Below, one piece after another: positions 36,130-50,600 of a stretch of 64,000 bases of DNA. Origin of the DNA: Ooceraea biroi (Eukaryota; Arthropoda; Insecta; Hymenoptera; Formicidae); assembly GCF_003672135.1 (NCBI RefSeq), contig NC_039515.1:1674001-1738000 (forward strand), in the 5' to 3' direction. Position numbers and translations under genes: made by a program. A model generated the notes under the pieces. The model did not search any database. It was given only the letters and a program-made list of their open reading frames with translations, and was not told the origin of the DNA. Within the stretch, counting starts at the first letter, position 1. Each line of letters begins with the position of its first letter.

Positions 36130-39100
36130 GCGGTCATGCATGGGATGCTGTCACATATTCACCCTACAGGGACGAACGTAAAGCAGTTCTGCAGCTAAAT
36201 TTACTGTTGCATTTTTTCAATGATTAGATTCTTAAAACTTTGAAGTTTTAAAATTTTTGCGTCTTCTTCCTTGAGTCGATGGATTTGGTTTATATCTGTA
36301 TATCTTACACGGCATGTGTTTGCATGTTACTCAGTATTTAGCTTTTGTTTCAACTGCTGTGAATTCAACGCGAATTTCATAAATATCTAGAGTTATTTTT
36401 AAATATAAAACACATGCCATGTTGTTTAAAGAAATAATATTCAGTAATTTTTGCTCTTGATACATAAAGCAAATTATTTTATGAATAATTGAGATTCTTT
36501 CGCGACACTGTTGTAATTTGCATATAAAACATTACCACGTGTGGCTGCGTCCCTGAAGTCACAAAGTGTGACTTTAAACGTCAAGCAGCAGTGCGCTAGC
36601 GAAAATAAAAGTGTCGCTAGCGAGTGAGCCAACAATCGTCACGCCAGGTTATTAATTAAAATGTCCTATCGTCACTATATTTTCGTCATTTAGTTACGAA
36701 ATTCTGCAGATCGCCGAGGCAGGATGTCGATATGTTCCATGGACATCGCGTTATGGACTGCATTTTTTGTATCCTTTCATTCTTTTAGGAAACTCGTCGA
36801 ATCCAACCAACTTTCTCTTTTATAATTAATGTCCAATTAATTAATTAATTAATTCTATTTTCACGGAAGATCATGAGATTTGAATACTTTTTCTTTCATT
36901 TTCTTACTTTCCCTTCGCCACGGTTCTCGCTCTTTCCGCGCCACGAATATCCGTTTCTAATTTCGGTGAAATTTCCAGCAAATACGTAATCCCGTATTTC
37001 TGTTTAATCCCCGATTTGTAATGGTAAAGGGCAGATTTGTCAAATTGTACGATAATATGTGGATTACAAACTTGGAGATGAACGTAAACACGATTCGAAA
37101 AACTTTGGCGAACTTGCGATCGCCAATTTCCTACTACTTCGTTTCCTTAATGGATTTCGCCGTTACGAAATGCGGGCAGGACAATTTGTTCCGCCTGGGT
37201 GTCCGACACTGTGACCAATGACCGAAATTATGCGAGTACACCAAGTCCATGCTGCTTCAGTCCCTTATTATTACAACATGCCACGAAATATGTAGGAGTG
37301 AAAAAGATGTTATGTTGAAATATTAGAACAATAACTGTCCTTGCAAAATCATAACAACCCAGGCTGCTGTCCTACTTTTCTAGCATTTGTACCAATCGTG
37401 ATTGTGCAATAGATCGCTGTCGAGTAGTCGAGTAGTCGATTTTATCTCGACTAATAAATAAAATTATATATAGGATAACTTGTTAAAAACAGTTATTGAG
37501 GAAAGTTAAACAATTAAAGTGCACTTTGATTATTCGCAAATGGGCTCCCGTGCATAAAAAGAAACGTTCTTCGGCCGTTATGTCGAATACGCGTGTTCGA
37601 TCAGCCACAAGAGCCGGTACGAGACACAGGCATTAATTTAAGCAAAACCGACAACCCCCGCGAGGGACGGTGAGGCCACGATGAAAGAGAGGGCCCGATT
37701 TCATTCGAGAATACTGGGGACGGGACATTAGGGGGCTAATTTAAGGAAAAGAGGTAGGACGGGGTTGCACGAGCGGGAGCAGGACGAGATGTAGGTGAGA
37801 GAGAAGCAGAGGCCGGGGTGGTCTGGAGAAGAGACACGAGATCGCGGAGAACCGAGCGAGAACGGAGTAATCAATACGCATTCACACGCGGTGCCTCGTA
37901 TCCCCAGTTTCCATGGGAACTGACGCCCACGCATGCGTTGGTCCAGAGATGCTGCCGTTCCAACGAAGTCGTCGAAATCCGAATCAGTCTCGCGCCAACC
38001 ATCCCATGCGCGAGAGGCTGTTAATACAGTCAGCTCTGATTGTTTGCAATCAGACACAGATTGGCAGAAGCATCAAATAATTATTTCATGTCTCAAGAAG
38101 AGAGATGGGTTAGAATATGTCTTTATATTTGTACAATTTTGGCCCTTGGAATTAAAAGTCGATTGTTTAATTTATGTAACATAGTGTTCTGATAATTTTG
38201 AATTTATATTAGAAGAATTATATGTTAAAATGCTAAAGAAAATGTACATTTTATCTGTCAAAATAAGTTAAATACGAGCAGCAATGTCTAAGCGCTTAAA
38301 AGAATTAATCATATTGGTTGGAAAGGGGGTGGTTCATACATATCTAAAAAAATAAAAAAAAAGAGATAAGAGACAACGCAATGAGATCTTTTTTAATAGA
38401 CAGACTTTGCAATTTCGTTCGACATTCTATAAACAAATTATCGACAAATCTTCCGAAGGCCATCCTGTATGAAAAGGAACGTTCGTACAATGTTGTCGAT
38501 ATCTCGGTCCACGTTACTCGGAGAACGATCGGAGTCTTCGACGTCTAAAGCACGGACCACCAAACGGGATCGTTCCCCCGACGACGGTCATCTTGGTCGC
38601 TCTATCGCCGTCATTCGAGGGGTTCAGCGCGGCATTCGTCCGACGGATGTATTCAATCCCCCTCAGTCACCCTTCCGACAGCACGAGGGTCATGCTGCTG
38701 CGGTGAGGGGAGCGGGGTGGCTCGTTGTGCCGGGGCGCCTGCGTCGAGTCCCCGATGACGACTCCGCTAGGTAGGTGCTCGACCCGGACGCAGTCGGGAG
38801 AAAACAAGCGGCGGGTATCCTGCTGTCCTCGCGCGGAACGCGGGCTTCTTGTCGGAATTACGACGAAACGGGGGAGAACGTCGTCGCGAGAACGAGGGGA
38901 CGAGGGTTGATGCGACAGCGCTCGTGCAAATGGTTACGCGCGGTTTTATGAGTGCGATGCGGCGGTACTCACCCCCTTCGGGATGGCATTGAACGACGGT
39001 GAAGTTTGGACAACGATGATGTGAAAAAAAGAAAATCGAACGTTCGATAATACGGCGCGCCACGATAAGTTCGTTGAATCCCTTTCGAGGGGAGATCCAG

Positions 39101-39239
39101 GCTCGACGTACTCGATGCGATTGGAATGCACTTGAACGAAGGCGCTGCGGCAGAGAGAGGGTGACGCGCGGGTCGAGTGATCAACGCGGATTTTGTGTTG
39201 CACGCGTCGAGCGGTCCAGCGCCAATCTCCGTGAATTCC
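36130..39239. other. Intergenic, ending in the CpG-rich promoter block of the Kelch gene
   Basis: No gene is seen from 36130 to about 38460. From about 38460 the sequence becomes strongly CpG-rich, with spurious Arg-rich frames on both strands. I interpret it as promoter and 5' UTR territory of the plus-strand Kelch-repeat gene. Confidence 0.4.
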
Positions 39240-39592
39240 CTCTCCCTCTCTCTCTATCTCTTCTTCTCTCTCTGTGGAATTAGCGTGAGACCGTGATCGC
39301 AGGGTGCCTGTCGTTCTGTCGTCGAGTTTCGAACATCTCCAGCGAGTTTCCAGCGAGGAAGCGTTCCAACTTGATCTTTGTCGGCTTGCGTGTGTCGTAT
39401 TGTTTCGGGCGCAGCCGGATGCGACGTTGAGGGAGGTTGCGGAGGATGCAGGCTGTTTGAAGGAACGGAGAGATCGGAGGACACCCCGGTGTTCGGTGCA
39501 GCTTGTTTCAGCTGCTTTTAATTGCCGATCGCATGTGGGTCACGAGTTGCATTTACCGCTGCTAACGAGATAGAAGATTACTGAGCCAAGAG
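39240..39592 (+). other. Candidate 5' untranslated exon of the Kelch-repeat gene
   Basis: The CpG-rich block ends at 39592 with a strong splice donor (AAGAG then GTAAGCC). The next convincing plus-strand acceptor that leads into conserved coding sequence is at 44656. The left boundary is unknown; I placed it after the TC-rich tract at about 39240. Reading frames through it end in stops, so it is treated as non-coding. Confidence 0.35.
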
Positions 39593-42500
39593 GTAAGCCT
39601 GTTAACTGGTGTTACTGATGGGCAAAGCTGGCGGTTCGAAGAATAAGATTGATTCGGGTATTAGCGCAAAGGAGGAGGAGAAGCTTCACGGACGAACGAT
39701 CACATCAACGTGAAATAAAGCTGACCAGATCGATTTTTGCACTCGACATTTGTTTAGAATCTCGATTTCAATAAAAATTTTATTAATACAAAACTTTGTT
39801 AATACAAAATGATTGTTATTGTCGCCTTTCAGTCCGGGAAAGCTTGCCGGCATTTAGGTACTCCAAATCTGATATGGTCTAGAGGTGAAAAGAAAAAGGA
39901 CCTTCGAGAAAATTTATTGGCCGAAGGATTGTTATAATTTATTTCCTAAAATGATTCGATAATTTAATAGTAGAGTAACTAGGTTTTAAGTATAAATTAT
40001 TATATTTTCTGGGAAGCGTTGTATGATTACGTGGGTTTAATATGAGTCTGGACAGCAAAAAGAAAAGTTATCAATTTTCTTCGCGGCGAGAGGTTGAAGT
40101 CACGTGGCTATAGTAGGTGCCTGCAGTTTACGGTGTCCTTAACCTCGTGGAAAATCAATGTTCTTCACCTACCGGCAGTTGTACGTTCCACATACGATGT
40201 TTAAGTAACTTCGTCTGGGACAATAAGCGATAGCAATAAATAAAATAAACCGGAGAACAATTATACGGCGTCCTGCAGAAAGAGGAACGCAGCGTTTCTG
40301 AGATCAGATGAGACAAAGAAGGTATTACGAATATTAAATGAACTGAAGCTGAAATTTATTTAAAGGCCTCCTTCGCTCTCTCCCTCACATGGACGATTTA
40401 TAAGGCCCATAAAGTTAACTTTGCAATTTGCATAGCTCGCTGCGTTTGCTACTTGAAATTTAAATAAAGCACTAACGGATGAGCGTCCCTTAAGATATGC
40501 AGCAGATTAAAGGCTGTTCTTTCCGGCACAAAGGGATCGGTAATGAGAACTACCGCAGTGTTTGTACAAGAATCGCGCTTCTTTTAGTCGTCGTCCTTCG
40601 TGGGTTGCTTGTAACTCTGGGGCGTTCGCCCTACCAAATTGTTTAAAGGAGAGCGTTTGTGTGAACGATTTCTAAAGTAAATTCAGAACCGTTGAGGTGA
40701 TTGATGATACAGCAGCAACATTTTGGGAAATATGTAGTTTCAATGATTAATGAGATTCCTTCAAAAAACCGTGAGACATGAAATATTGTACAAAGTATAT
40801 TCATTTATTATAGTATAATGTAAAATGAAAAATATATAACATCAATAAAAAAAAGAAGAAAGAGAGAGATTGAACAGTTAAATACTAATGTATAAAAACT
40901 ACCAAAGAGTTAACATTAAGATATTAAATATTAATAATACATATTTTTAACTGCTTTATTTTTTGCTTTCTTCTTTCTTCCCTTTCTCTCTCTTTCTTCT
41001 TCTTTTTTGCGAATTATTGTATTATTTTATAACATAATATGACGCGAAAGAGTTCTTATCTCTCACGCAAACATCTTTTTCACATAAGCGATCCTGCATT
41101 TATCAGATTGAGATCACTTTTAGCGTAGCACGGAAAGACGAGTCTTTCTCGTATCTCTCCTCTCGAAGAAAAAAAAACTGATGTGTATCGACCGTCTTCA
41201 TGTGCTCAACATTCGGTGTGCGGAGGCTCGACTAGATTTCGTTTCCCCTTAACTCCCTCCTCGCCGACTCTTTAACTTAACTCTCACGAGGGTAAGGCGC
41301 GAGCGGAAAGGGAGCAAGTCGTGCGTTTTCCACGCCGCTATTCGCGTGGCTCTCGAATCTGTGCTGTTCTCTTCGTCGTTGCGGCCCGTTGTTCCCTCGT
41401 CGAGGATGATAGGGTATTATCAACCGACGGCGTGTGGTATCTTCGTGACGAGGGACGCGTTCCTTTAGCGACAATCATGGATCCATCCGAATATCATGTC
41501 CTCACCATATCATTTGTATAACATCATTGAGATATAGGTGTTATTTGTTCTTTCATGTGGGGCGTTGTCTTCGGTTTTAGTTCGTTCATGCTAGAAAGCA
41601 AAAGCGCGCGAATGTGTTTACGTTTTATTCGTTTTAGGCTGCGTTCCGTTATTTGACTGCCAGTACAGAAAGCTATAGTTTATGTCACGTATACTATAGA
41701 TTTTCAGTACTGGCAGTAATATCGGAATATGGGGTTAGTAAGCTAAAGATGGTGCACATAGTAGTGCAGTACGACTGTATTCCTTTCTATATCAAATTAC
41801 TATCTAAATATACAACAATATACCAAACTGTGCTGGCGACGTGGATAGCCAATATATAACCTGAACAATAATTTTCCAAAGTTTCTATATATAAACAAGT
41901 TTTAATATCGCGGTTAATATTAAACGTGGCCACGAGGCAGTATAAATTACTTAACGTGCAATATGTATGTACTTTTAAGCAGACAGCGCCATTTAGAAAC
42001 AATTCCGCTCCAGCGTTACAAATTAAAAAACCGCAGCTTTTGTGGCTCCCTTTTGTTCGTATTTAATTTCTTGTTTAATCATCCGGATACATATAGATGC
42101 AAAAATTATCCGATGAAATAATTAAACGTTCATTCAAACATGGAAGTTAAACTTTCAAAAAGAAAAATACAATACTTTTAACGGTTTTCGCAATTAATGT
42201 GCAATTACGTATTTTCTGACGGGAAATATTTTTTTACGGTCTGGAAATTCCACGAGCGCGATCGATAGACACTCGAAGTCGAGATTTTGACATTCAAGCA
42301 TTTCGACCGTATCTCTCCGAGGGGAGAAGATCCTCGAGCATTTTGCGTATCGTAAATCCCGAAGTCGAGTCCGTGAAATCGCTGAAAAATTGTCGTGGCG
42401 TGCATTTAATCCCAGCTTTTGGGCCGAGTAGGGAGGGGATGCAAAGGGCCACCCGATGCCGCTTGTTCTGAAATCTGCGGACGGGACATTATCGCTCGGC

Positions 42501-44656
42501 ATTCTATCTCTCCCCAAGCCGATGGAATCCGCCAGTATAGCTCGTACGTACGCGCAGCTGCCATAAAATCCTTGCTAGCGATCGCGCGCTTTCGCTTCGC
42601 ATATACCTTCCGTATCCGGGATCCGTGCAGGAGAAATATCCTGCAGGAAACTATAATACAAAGAGAACGCAGCGCCCCTGCTCGCTGATCCGCGAGGAAT
42701 CCCAGATAAAAGTTGACCCGTGCAAACCGATAGAAATTGAAATAATCCGATGCGCTTGGGATCTCCGATTATTTTGTTTCGACGAGAAAAGCTGTCTTCG
42801 ATCATGCAATCGCAATAATGTATCGTTCAAAATTTCTTCTTACTTATTTTATCTCTCAGATGTTTCTCCTTGTTTACCTAGATAGCTAAATGGAGGTGTA
42901 TTCCAGGTATATAACTTACTTGACTCATAATATGAACTTTCGTATATATATAAACTTTAACCGTTCGTATTCGTACTGAAAAGCAACATTTATTGATACT
43001 TTCTACACAATTGGCAAAGAAGTAAATATCTACGATATCAACGTGGTTAGTTGAAAATTCACCGTGAAACACTGTTGAAAAATTTATGCCCTCTCTACAT
43101 AGCCACTTCGATTCGGTCGCCAGCGAATGGATCGTATGAAACGAATACCATTGGGGAAAGCATCGTATTTGCACCGCAGCGTCTACCATGCGATACGTAT
43201 TGCCTTGCGAGAGACGTATATTTGCGTACGCGTGTTCGAGACGCGTGAGGGTGCATTCGTTTACCCAAAACTCGATTTCGCAGCTGGAGTAATTGAATTT
43301 CGAGTGCCGGTGCCCGGATATAGGTGCGGGTGGCAACTCATAAGGCCAATGTCGCAGTTGAGTTCGCCTTCTTCGACTAATTGGATTTTATAGCGTGGTG
43401 TACCCTATAGACATCCCGATCGCCAGACATTGAGACGAGTTTCGGAGAGAACGGTCAAAAGAATTTCAACCGAAATTAGCGAGACCTTGATGCAACGATC
43501 CATCTGGATTACATTGATTATTGTTACAAGCGGATTTGGCTTCCAGGAGTCGCATTTGTTGCCGTTTTGTTTCCAATATTTCATGAATGTTTCAGTCTAC
43601 TTCACCAAAAAGAGAGACAAGTCATTTATAATTCTGTCTGAGTCATTTATAATTACTTTAAATCGTAACACACGCAATAAAATTATGATAGCGTTTCTCA
43701 AAATGTGTGCTGATATTTCAGCACGTCAAATAGACTGTTTCTTGGAGCTTCTGGGAAAAGCTTGTTGATAAATCGAGTGAAGAAACTAGGGACACGGAAA
43801 TAGATTATCTCGGAGCAGATGTGCGAGGCGCGTTACTAATGCAACAGCGTCGAGGGAATACGAGTCGGCCAATGGTGGTCAACGGGTCCTTCCTTTGGGG
43901 AACAGCCTAAAAATCGTGGCACCTTTCCTCGAAATTCAATCAGCGTTTTATTTCTTAAAAGTTGCTAGAAATCGGCGTACGTCGCTTCAAATAAAATGCG
44001 GCGCGCTACAACGTGACGATTATTAACGAAGCCTCTAGGTAGATTCGATCATATTATCTGCGTCTCGACTCAGTAAATATTTAGCCCCGTATTATGTACC
44101 CTCCGCCTGAGCCTCTTAGATTACTCGAAATTGCACATACACAGAAACGAGATCTCATAGATATTACAAGTGTTTATTTTAGTCACCATTCGAATCTTAA
44201 TTGAACTCATTAAAGTTTAAACAAGCTCGTTGCAAAGCTGAAAGAAAATTCGAATTTATTCAATTATGCAAACTCCGAGGCTACTGTTGTCAAAAGAAAT
44301 ACACTGGTTCTGAAGATACAGGGACGGTTAATAAATTTAATCTTTGTCTTAGCTTCCAAGAACGATTTCCTTCTTCCAACAATCTAGTAGATCGAGGGAA
44401 CATTAGGAGCGTAAAGGAATAAGATATCAGAGAAGCTGAAGGAAAACTATTAGTACGTTATTACATGACTATTCGTATCTATTAGGATGTCATTTAATTT
44501 CTCGAGATCCTAATTGGCTTTAGATAAGACCGTATAGAGTCATCAATGTTCTAATGCAGTTTATCGCGATGCGACAAAAAACTTCAGTAATTGTCCGTCG
44601 ATGTGAAATAGCGGATACGATAAAAGTTGATCGTTTTGATCGCGTTTTTGTTCCAG
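39593..44656 (+). other. Probable 5.1-kb leader intron of the Kelch-repeat gene
   Basis: Between the donor at 39593 and the acceptor TTCCAG ending at 44656 no conserved coding sequence is visible on either strand. It includes a purine/pyrimidine inverted repeat (40846-41008). The assignment as one intron is inference from splice sites only. Confidence 0.35.
40846..41008. repeat. Polypurine/polypyrimidine inverted repeat
   Basis: A run A8GAAGAAAGAGAGAGA at 40846-40868 is matched about 115 bases later by a nearly complementary CTCTCTTTCTTCTTCT6 run at 40985-41008. Less exact AT-rich complementarity continues outside both. If transcribed it could form a long imperfect stem. Confidence 0.5.
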
Positions 44657-44663
44657 GAAGAAA

Positions 44664-47600
44664 ATGTGGAGCTCGGTTACTGCGGCCGGCACTGAAAACG
44701 GACCAGCACCGCCATCGAGAAGCAAGCATAGCGCTACTCTGCTTGCCGGTCACGTATACCTTCTTGGGGGTCGAAATGGAAATTTACCCCTCAAAGATCT
44801 CTGGCGATACAGTCTCGGTGAGTCTGTGTGTGTTTCGTGTATAAACTTTTATATGCGTCCCACAATCTGAGCTGATCGTTGAATCTTCAGACATCGGAAT
44901 ATGAAATGGCTGCATTTTTAGCTACGAGAAAACCCCGTAATTACCGAGGGAGTGGAACAGCGGAGTATTTCGAGTGGTTCGTATAACGCCCGGGTATAAT
45001 ACGAACATCGTTTCTGACCAGCGCACCCCATCGCATTCGGCGACGCGCTCCCATGGAACGAAGGGTGCGCGCTGGAATTTGAACGGGGTTCAGCCTGATC
45101 AATAATGCACCATTATTAAAGCCCACGTACATCAGCTAAATCCGCGGGCGATACTCCGCAATTGCGTGGTGTTTCCACGGAGATCAGACATGTGAATTAA
45201 TTGCGCCCGCCAGCTATAATCGGTGGCTTATGTACGTGACAGGGAGAGATTTTCTTTCGACTGATTGTTTCAGCCGCCTTCATTTGGAGCATGAGAAAAA
45301 TAATACCTTGTCTTGATCTCCTGCGCTTGATCCTTTATCATAATTCTTTTTGTTGTGTCACACAGCGCGGTTGATTAACAAACTGGTTCATTCGTGTCGC
45401 AGTTCCGGGAGAGATTAGAAAGGCTAATGTCTCGAAGCCAGTTGCGAAAGGGGCGACAAAGTCAAGTGTAATAAATGTAGCGCGAATTCGTGTCGCCTAT
45501 GCATGCGTGCGTGCGTGCATCAGCGGGTCCCTTAATCAGAGGGTATTGTTCGGCTGCGCTTGTCCGGGTGAGTACTGAAGCAGCAGTCGAAGGGTTCGGC
45601 GCGTAGCAGTTCGTTTCCTGAAGCAAACAATGTCCCTGTCGCCACTCCCTCGTTTTAAAAGCCTAGCTTTGTCGATCTACTTGATCTTGCAAAAATATTG
45701 TGATAACTCGAGGAACCACGAGGGTACTCCAGAACGGAACCCGTTATTGTTGCACCCTCTCCATCATCGGGACGCTCGAGAGCCGAGTGTGGGTTGCAAT
45801 TTCTGGGGGAGGTGCGAGGACATTTAATTGGCGAGCATAGGCGGAATTGACGGAGAAATATGAAAATTGGTAAATTTATTTCATGATCGCGTCTGTAGCT
45901 TTTGTATATGCAACGTTCCGCGTGCGAAACACTCTTGACATTCTCGCTCGTGTCACGAAGATACTTAATGAGACAGACTCTAGTGGCTCAATCGTTGTAC
46001 GCGGCACGTATACCCACTTGTACCGAAATGCGGATCTCTCATGGGCCGAACACGCTGCAGTTTCGCGTGGCCCGTGCTTTTAGACAAGAGGAGGTATTGT
46101 TCCGCTGCCAAAACTAGATACGACACGTGTATCGCGTAATCAATGTCGGGCATCTGTAGTACTGAGCTCCAGCAATATCAGAGGCACTTCAGCCAAGGTG
46201 TTACGGTTATTACGCGAGTCTTCGTAAGCTTCGTCATCGAGCACGTTTCGCTGGAGAGTCGAAATTTTTGCAGATATCGACGAGTCAGGTGACGGGTAAC
46301 GGAAATCTCGTCTGCGAATCCCATCGATATTTCCTCCCTTCATTTTTTTATGGACGTTATCATTCCTCTCGTAATAGCTCCGAGTGAATAAAAAGGACGC
46401 GAGATGGAAGGGGGAGAACGAGGGTTGAGGAATGAAAGGAAGGCGCGGTGAAAGAGCTAAGATCACAGGCGCATGGACTCGACTCGGAGAGAAAAAAAAG
46501 AAAATAAAGATTCTCAAAAGAGCGATCTAGTTTACGATAAAGTTGCGATCATTTAAATGGAAGAGAAGGAGAACCATTTTGCGCCATTGCGTTTGCACAA
46601 CATTACATCGCGGGAGGAGATATAAAATCAATTCAATAAGCAGTAAAAAGAGAAACAAAATGAGAGAGAGGAAGAGGCAGTAATCGGCAAGTGCAGCAAT
46701 ATTTTTAGATCTCCGTTCCTCCTCAATATCCAGCATATATCAGAGGAATATTTATTCTCATCCAATATAACTCAAATTTATGCGCTCCTCGGGGCCCGCG
46801 AGCTGCCTCGCTTTTATATTTTCGTCTTTCGCTGGGGGAGCGTGCTCTGGTTTCCTTTTCGTGATAATTCCTAAGGGCGCCCGGATGTCTGTTTTATTAA
46901 AAGGCTGCGTCGGCAAGACTTTTAATATTTTCTTCGTAAACTGCGGTCGTAACGATCGAGAGAGCGTGATGAGAGATCTCTGATGATTTCCTGTGATGAT
47001 TCCTTCCTCTTCATCCTTAACTCGTGTAAATAATGTGTAACTACATTATTAACTGCGCAAATCCATGAAATAGCCGGCGTACGGCATTAACGCGACGTTA
47101 AATACGGGAGTTTGTAATTAGTGTTGCAATTACAGTTCGTGTCGTGTAAAAAGTATCGCAGGGTCTCATTGCTCTGAAAAGCGGTCGCATTCTTTGGCCG
47201 GGAACTAGAACGCGGAATGTATAAGCGTTACTGCAGAATAACAGAAGCCGGGTATTAAAATGCAACGAGTGTATTAGCAAAACTCGCGTGCCGCCGTGTC
47301 GCATTCTCGCCAATCAGTAACATGCACTTTCCGTAATAGCTGCATATAACCCGACATAAAAATGTCAGATTACGTGACGAACTTGTTTGTCATACTTTTT
47401 CTCCTTTTTCTTTCAGCGGAGAGCAAGTGGGAGGAATTGCACCCAGGGGGTGAAAGGCCGCCGGCGCTTCAGGAACACAGCGCGGTAGCTTACAAGGATT
47501 GCCTGTACGTTTTCGGAGGCGAGCTGGGCTTCTCTGCTGGAACGGAAACGCCACTTTGGGTCTACAATGTGAAGGTATTGTGCATGTAATATGCTTCGTA

Positions 47601-50600
47601 ATGTACGAATGGCTGCGTCGATTTCCTATGCGCGTGGCGTATGTCGCGCATAGAAAATCGATTTCAGCGAGAGTAATGCCACTTATGAACGACACCTTGC
47701 TAAACGCTAACGTGTTCCCACACTTCCGATAACGATCGCGGCATCCACCGTGTCGTGTCGCGTCGAGGAAACTCTTAATGATCTTTCCCGCGACGAGGGG
47801 AACGAGCGAGTCGAGAAGGGGGCGACGAGAAGCACGAGAGACGAGAAGAATCGCATCCCCTCAAGAGAAACGTCGCTTAATCGATAGCGACGTCATTGAC
47901 AACCTACGACTTCTACACGGTAGCATGTAAAACTTCCCCTCGCCTCCTACCCTTGCGCGGTAACACAGAGGGATGGTTTCGGCGAGTGTGACAAGCTACC
48001 GTCAAAGGCAGCTCGGGTGGCTTATTCGGCCAATAGCGATTCGTGGATCGTAGAAACTCGGTGAGCTATCGTTGTCAACCCGCTATTCTCCGACGTCGAG
48101 CGCTCCTCGAGGAGAATAATAAGCGTGACGCGGAAAACGAACAACGAGACACAGGGTGGCTAGCTTCTTCCGCTATACAAGAGGCACGTCTCGCGTGCGG
48201 AAAATCAATCCTCTGAAATGAGAGAAGCTTGAAGTCTTAACGGCAGCTCGTGAACGAGGATGATTTAGTGAGGACATTGAACAAACTGTGCTCGCGGGAA
48301 TAACAATTGCCTTAATAATTTGCGTTTCCTGGTTACATCGATTCTATTATTCTATGGAAATACCTCACATACATTCTATATTAATCCCATCATCGTAATA
48401 TCTACATTTAGCTTCAATGCGTTTTGTAATTTTGTTCTTAGTAAAAAATAATAAATTTGTAATGTGCGATGCACTATTTGTGTCGCCAGAAAAGAATCGT
48501 TGACGCAGTTGGATAATATTCTGGCATTAATTGTAACGGCGTTTGTTCAAAGTTCTGCTTGATTGGATATCGTGATCTGTAATTTGTATATTGCTCGAAT
48601 TTAAGGGAAAGTGGGAAGCATCAGTGCGCGATATTATCAATCAACTTTGGTGCAGTCATCCAATATTGCCCTCCGTCTCGTTTACCAAACCGAGAGGGTG
48701 CCAAGCCCTTCTTTTGGTCCCCAAACGGCAATGGCGGCTGCCCGGAGGCTGCCCGTCGCCTCTCCTAATCAGATCGCATAGGTCGTTCTTAACTAAATCT
48801 CGGTAACGAATTCGATACGAATTCCAGACGCGAGGCATTACCGGAAATCGTGAAAATATTCCAGGCAATACTATAGATTCCTTAAAGTTCAGAGTACGTT
48901 AACTTACTCACATCGTGTTCTTCCTATCAAAATTGATCAGTTGCAAGTCATCGAATGTTACATCATGATTCCATCACTTTGGATCGCGTATTGTATTCTC
49001 TGTTCAGAAACTGGACCTTTAGTTTCGACGTTGACGCAAATTACCGCGTCCAACTGTTCGATACGTATCGAAACGTTTATGTAACTCTCCATTCATACCG
49101 TCAGAGAGAATGATAGGAGCTTGTCGATATCGACGATGACGAATGAGGTGTCTCCCCGCTGGAACACGCTCAAGGCGCCGGATTACTCCCTGTTCCGGAG
49201 ATACGATTGGATTGCAATCGATCCGCAGGACATATAGTCGCGGTATTGGTCTTTGGATTAATCTCGATGTAGTTGATGATATCACAAGCTAACGGATAAT
49301 GTGCGGCTTGCTGCACAATGAAGTTAAACGATTTAGTTATCCTCGACGTGCTAATTAAGAGAAACCTTGTTAAAGGAAGAAGAAAAAACAGAAAGAAAGA
49401 GAAGTACGTTACGAAGTATCGTATACGAAAGATTTCGTGTTGATGGTACGTTATTTGCTTTTCCTGTGATAGTGTTAACATCCGCTGACACGACAATCTG
49501 TACTTTTATACAATATTCAAGAGCGACGCATCTTTCGCGGTGCCTTGAAGAGCAATTCAAGTAGAGGGTACCATTTGGCACAGCTGGTGTTAACAGGCTT
49601 TCTATCCGATTCGTAACCCTCGAAACCGGGCAGGGTTTCGTTCTCCCGAGGGTAGCTCCACTCACGCGCGAGGCATTAAAAATTAATAAGCACGCGTCCA
49701 AGCACAGGATACGAAATATCACGTCGCCGTGCTGTCTGTCTCTATTTCTTTATTTGAAGACGAAAAAATCAAGAAAGCGAGAGACAGAAAAATGGATTTC
49801 CTCATTTAACAAGACCCTAAAACTTAATGGAAATTTATTGTTTTTTATTATCCCAAGCGTAATCCAATGAAGTCGTCCAATATCATTCGTGCAAATGCAT
49901 TCGTAGACTTGCATAGTTGCACTGATTTGCATTGTATGGCTTGATACACGGCTCTGTTTAGGGGCGGAAGAGGGAAGGATGGATGAATATACGGTTCGCA
50001 TTGTGATTTTCCTTCGTCAGCAATGGTTGGTTATCTCTTTCACTCGACAGGTTTCATCTACCACACATTATTCCGACAATCTCTTCCACATAATTCCATT
50101 TTACGTTTCTGCGTCTACGAGACAAGAGAAAGAGGAAATCGTCTGCGCTTCCGATGTCCCTTTTTCTCCACGTGAAATCAACATAAATCAAGTGAAATAT
50201 TGCACTTTCTTGTCCTCAGACGCGAAAATGCAGATTTCAAATTGAAAATGCACTTCACGAAAAGACTCCGTTGTCTCCTAGCCAACCCTTTTTTCGCTGT
50301 TTCATGTATCCGATGGTTTTTTTGGCCCAGTTACCATGGTTACTCTTGGTCGATTTATTTTTAATCGTTGGACCGTGGAGGAAACACGGGGTTGGGGGGG
50401 GGGGGAGAGGGTAATCCCTTCAGCAGTTTCTGCCTGTTCGCCGTGTATTATTGAAATCCGCGTTACGAATGCGTCAGGCAAACCTGATTGGTTAAACCGA
50501 AGGGACTGCTTCGGCGCGTCCGTTCTGCCCCTGCCCGCCGCCAACCTGTCTCTTTCACTTTCCCTCTGCACTTCGTTAAAATGCTCCCTCGTTTATAGCG

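Noticed and set aside
37000..37230. Plus-strand frame beginning MVKGRFVKLYDNMW as a gene
   Set aside because: It has an ATG but only 66 residues, no splice partners, no domain, and lies in AT-rich intergenic sequence.
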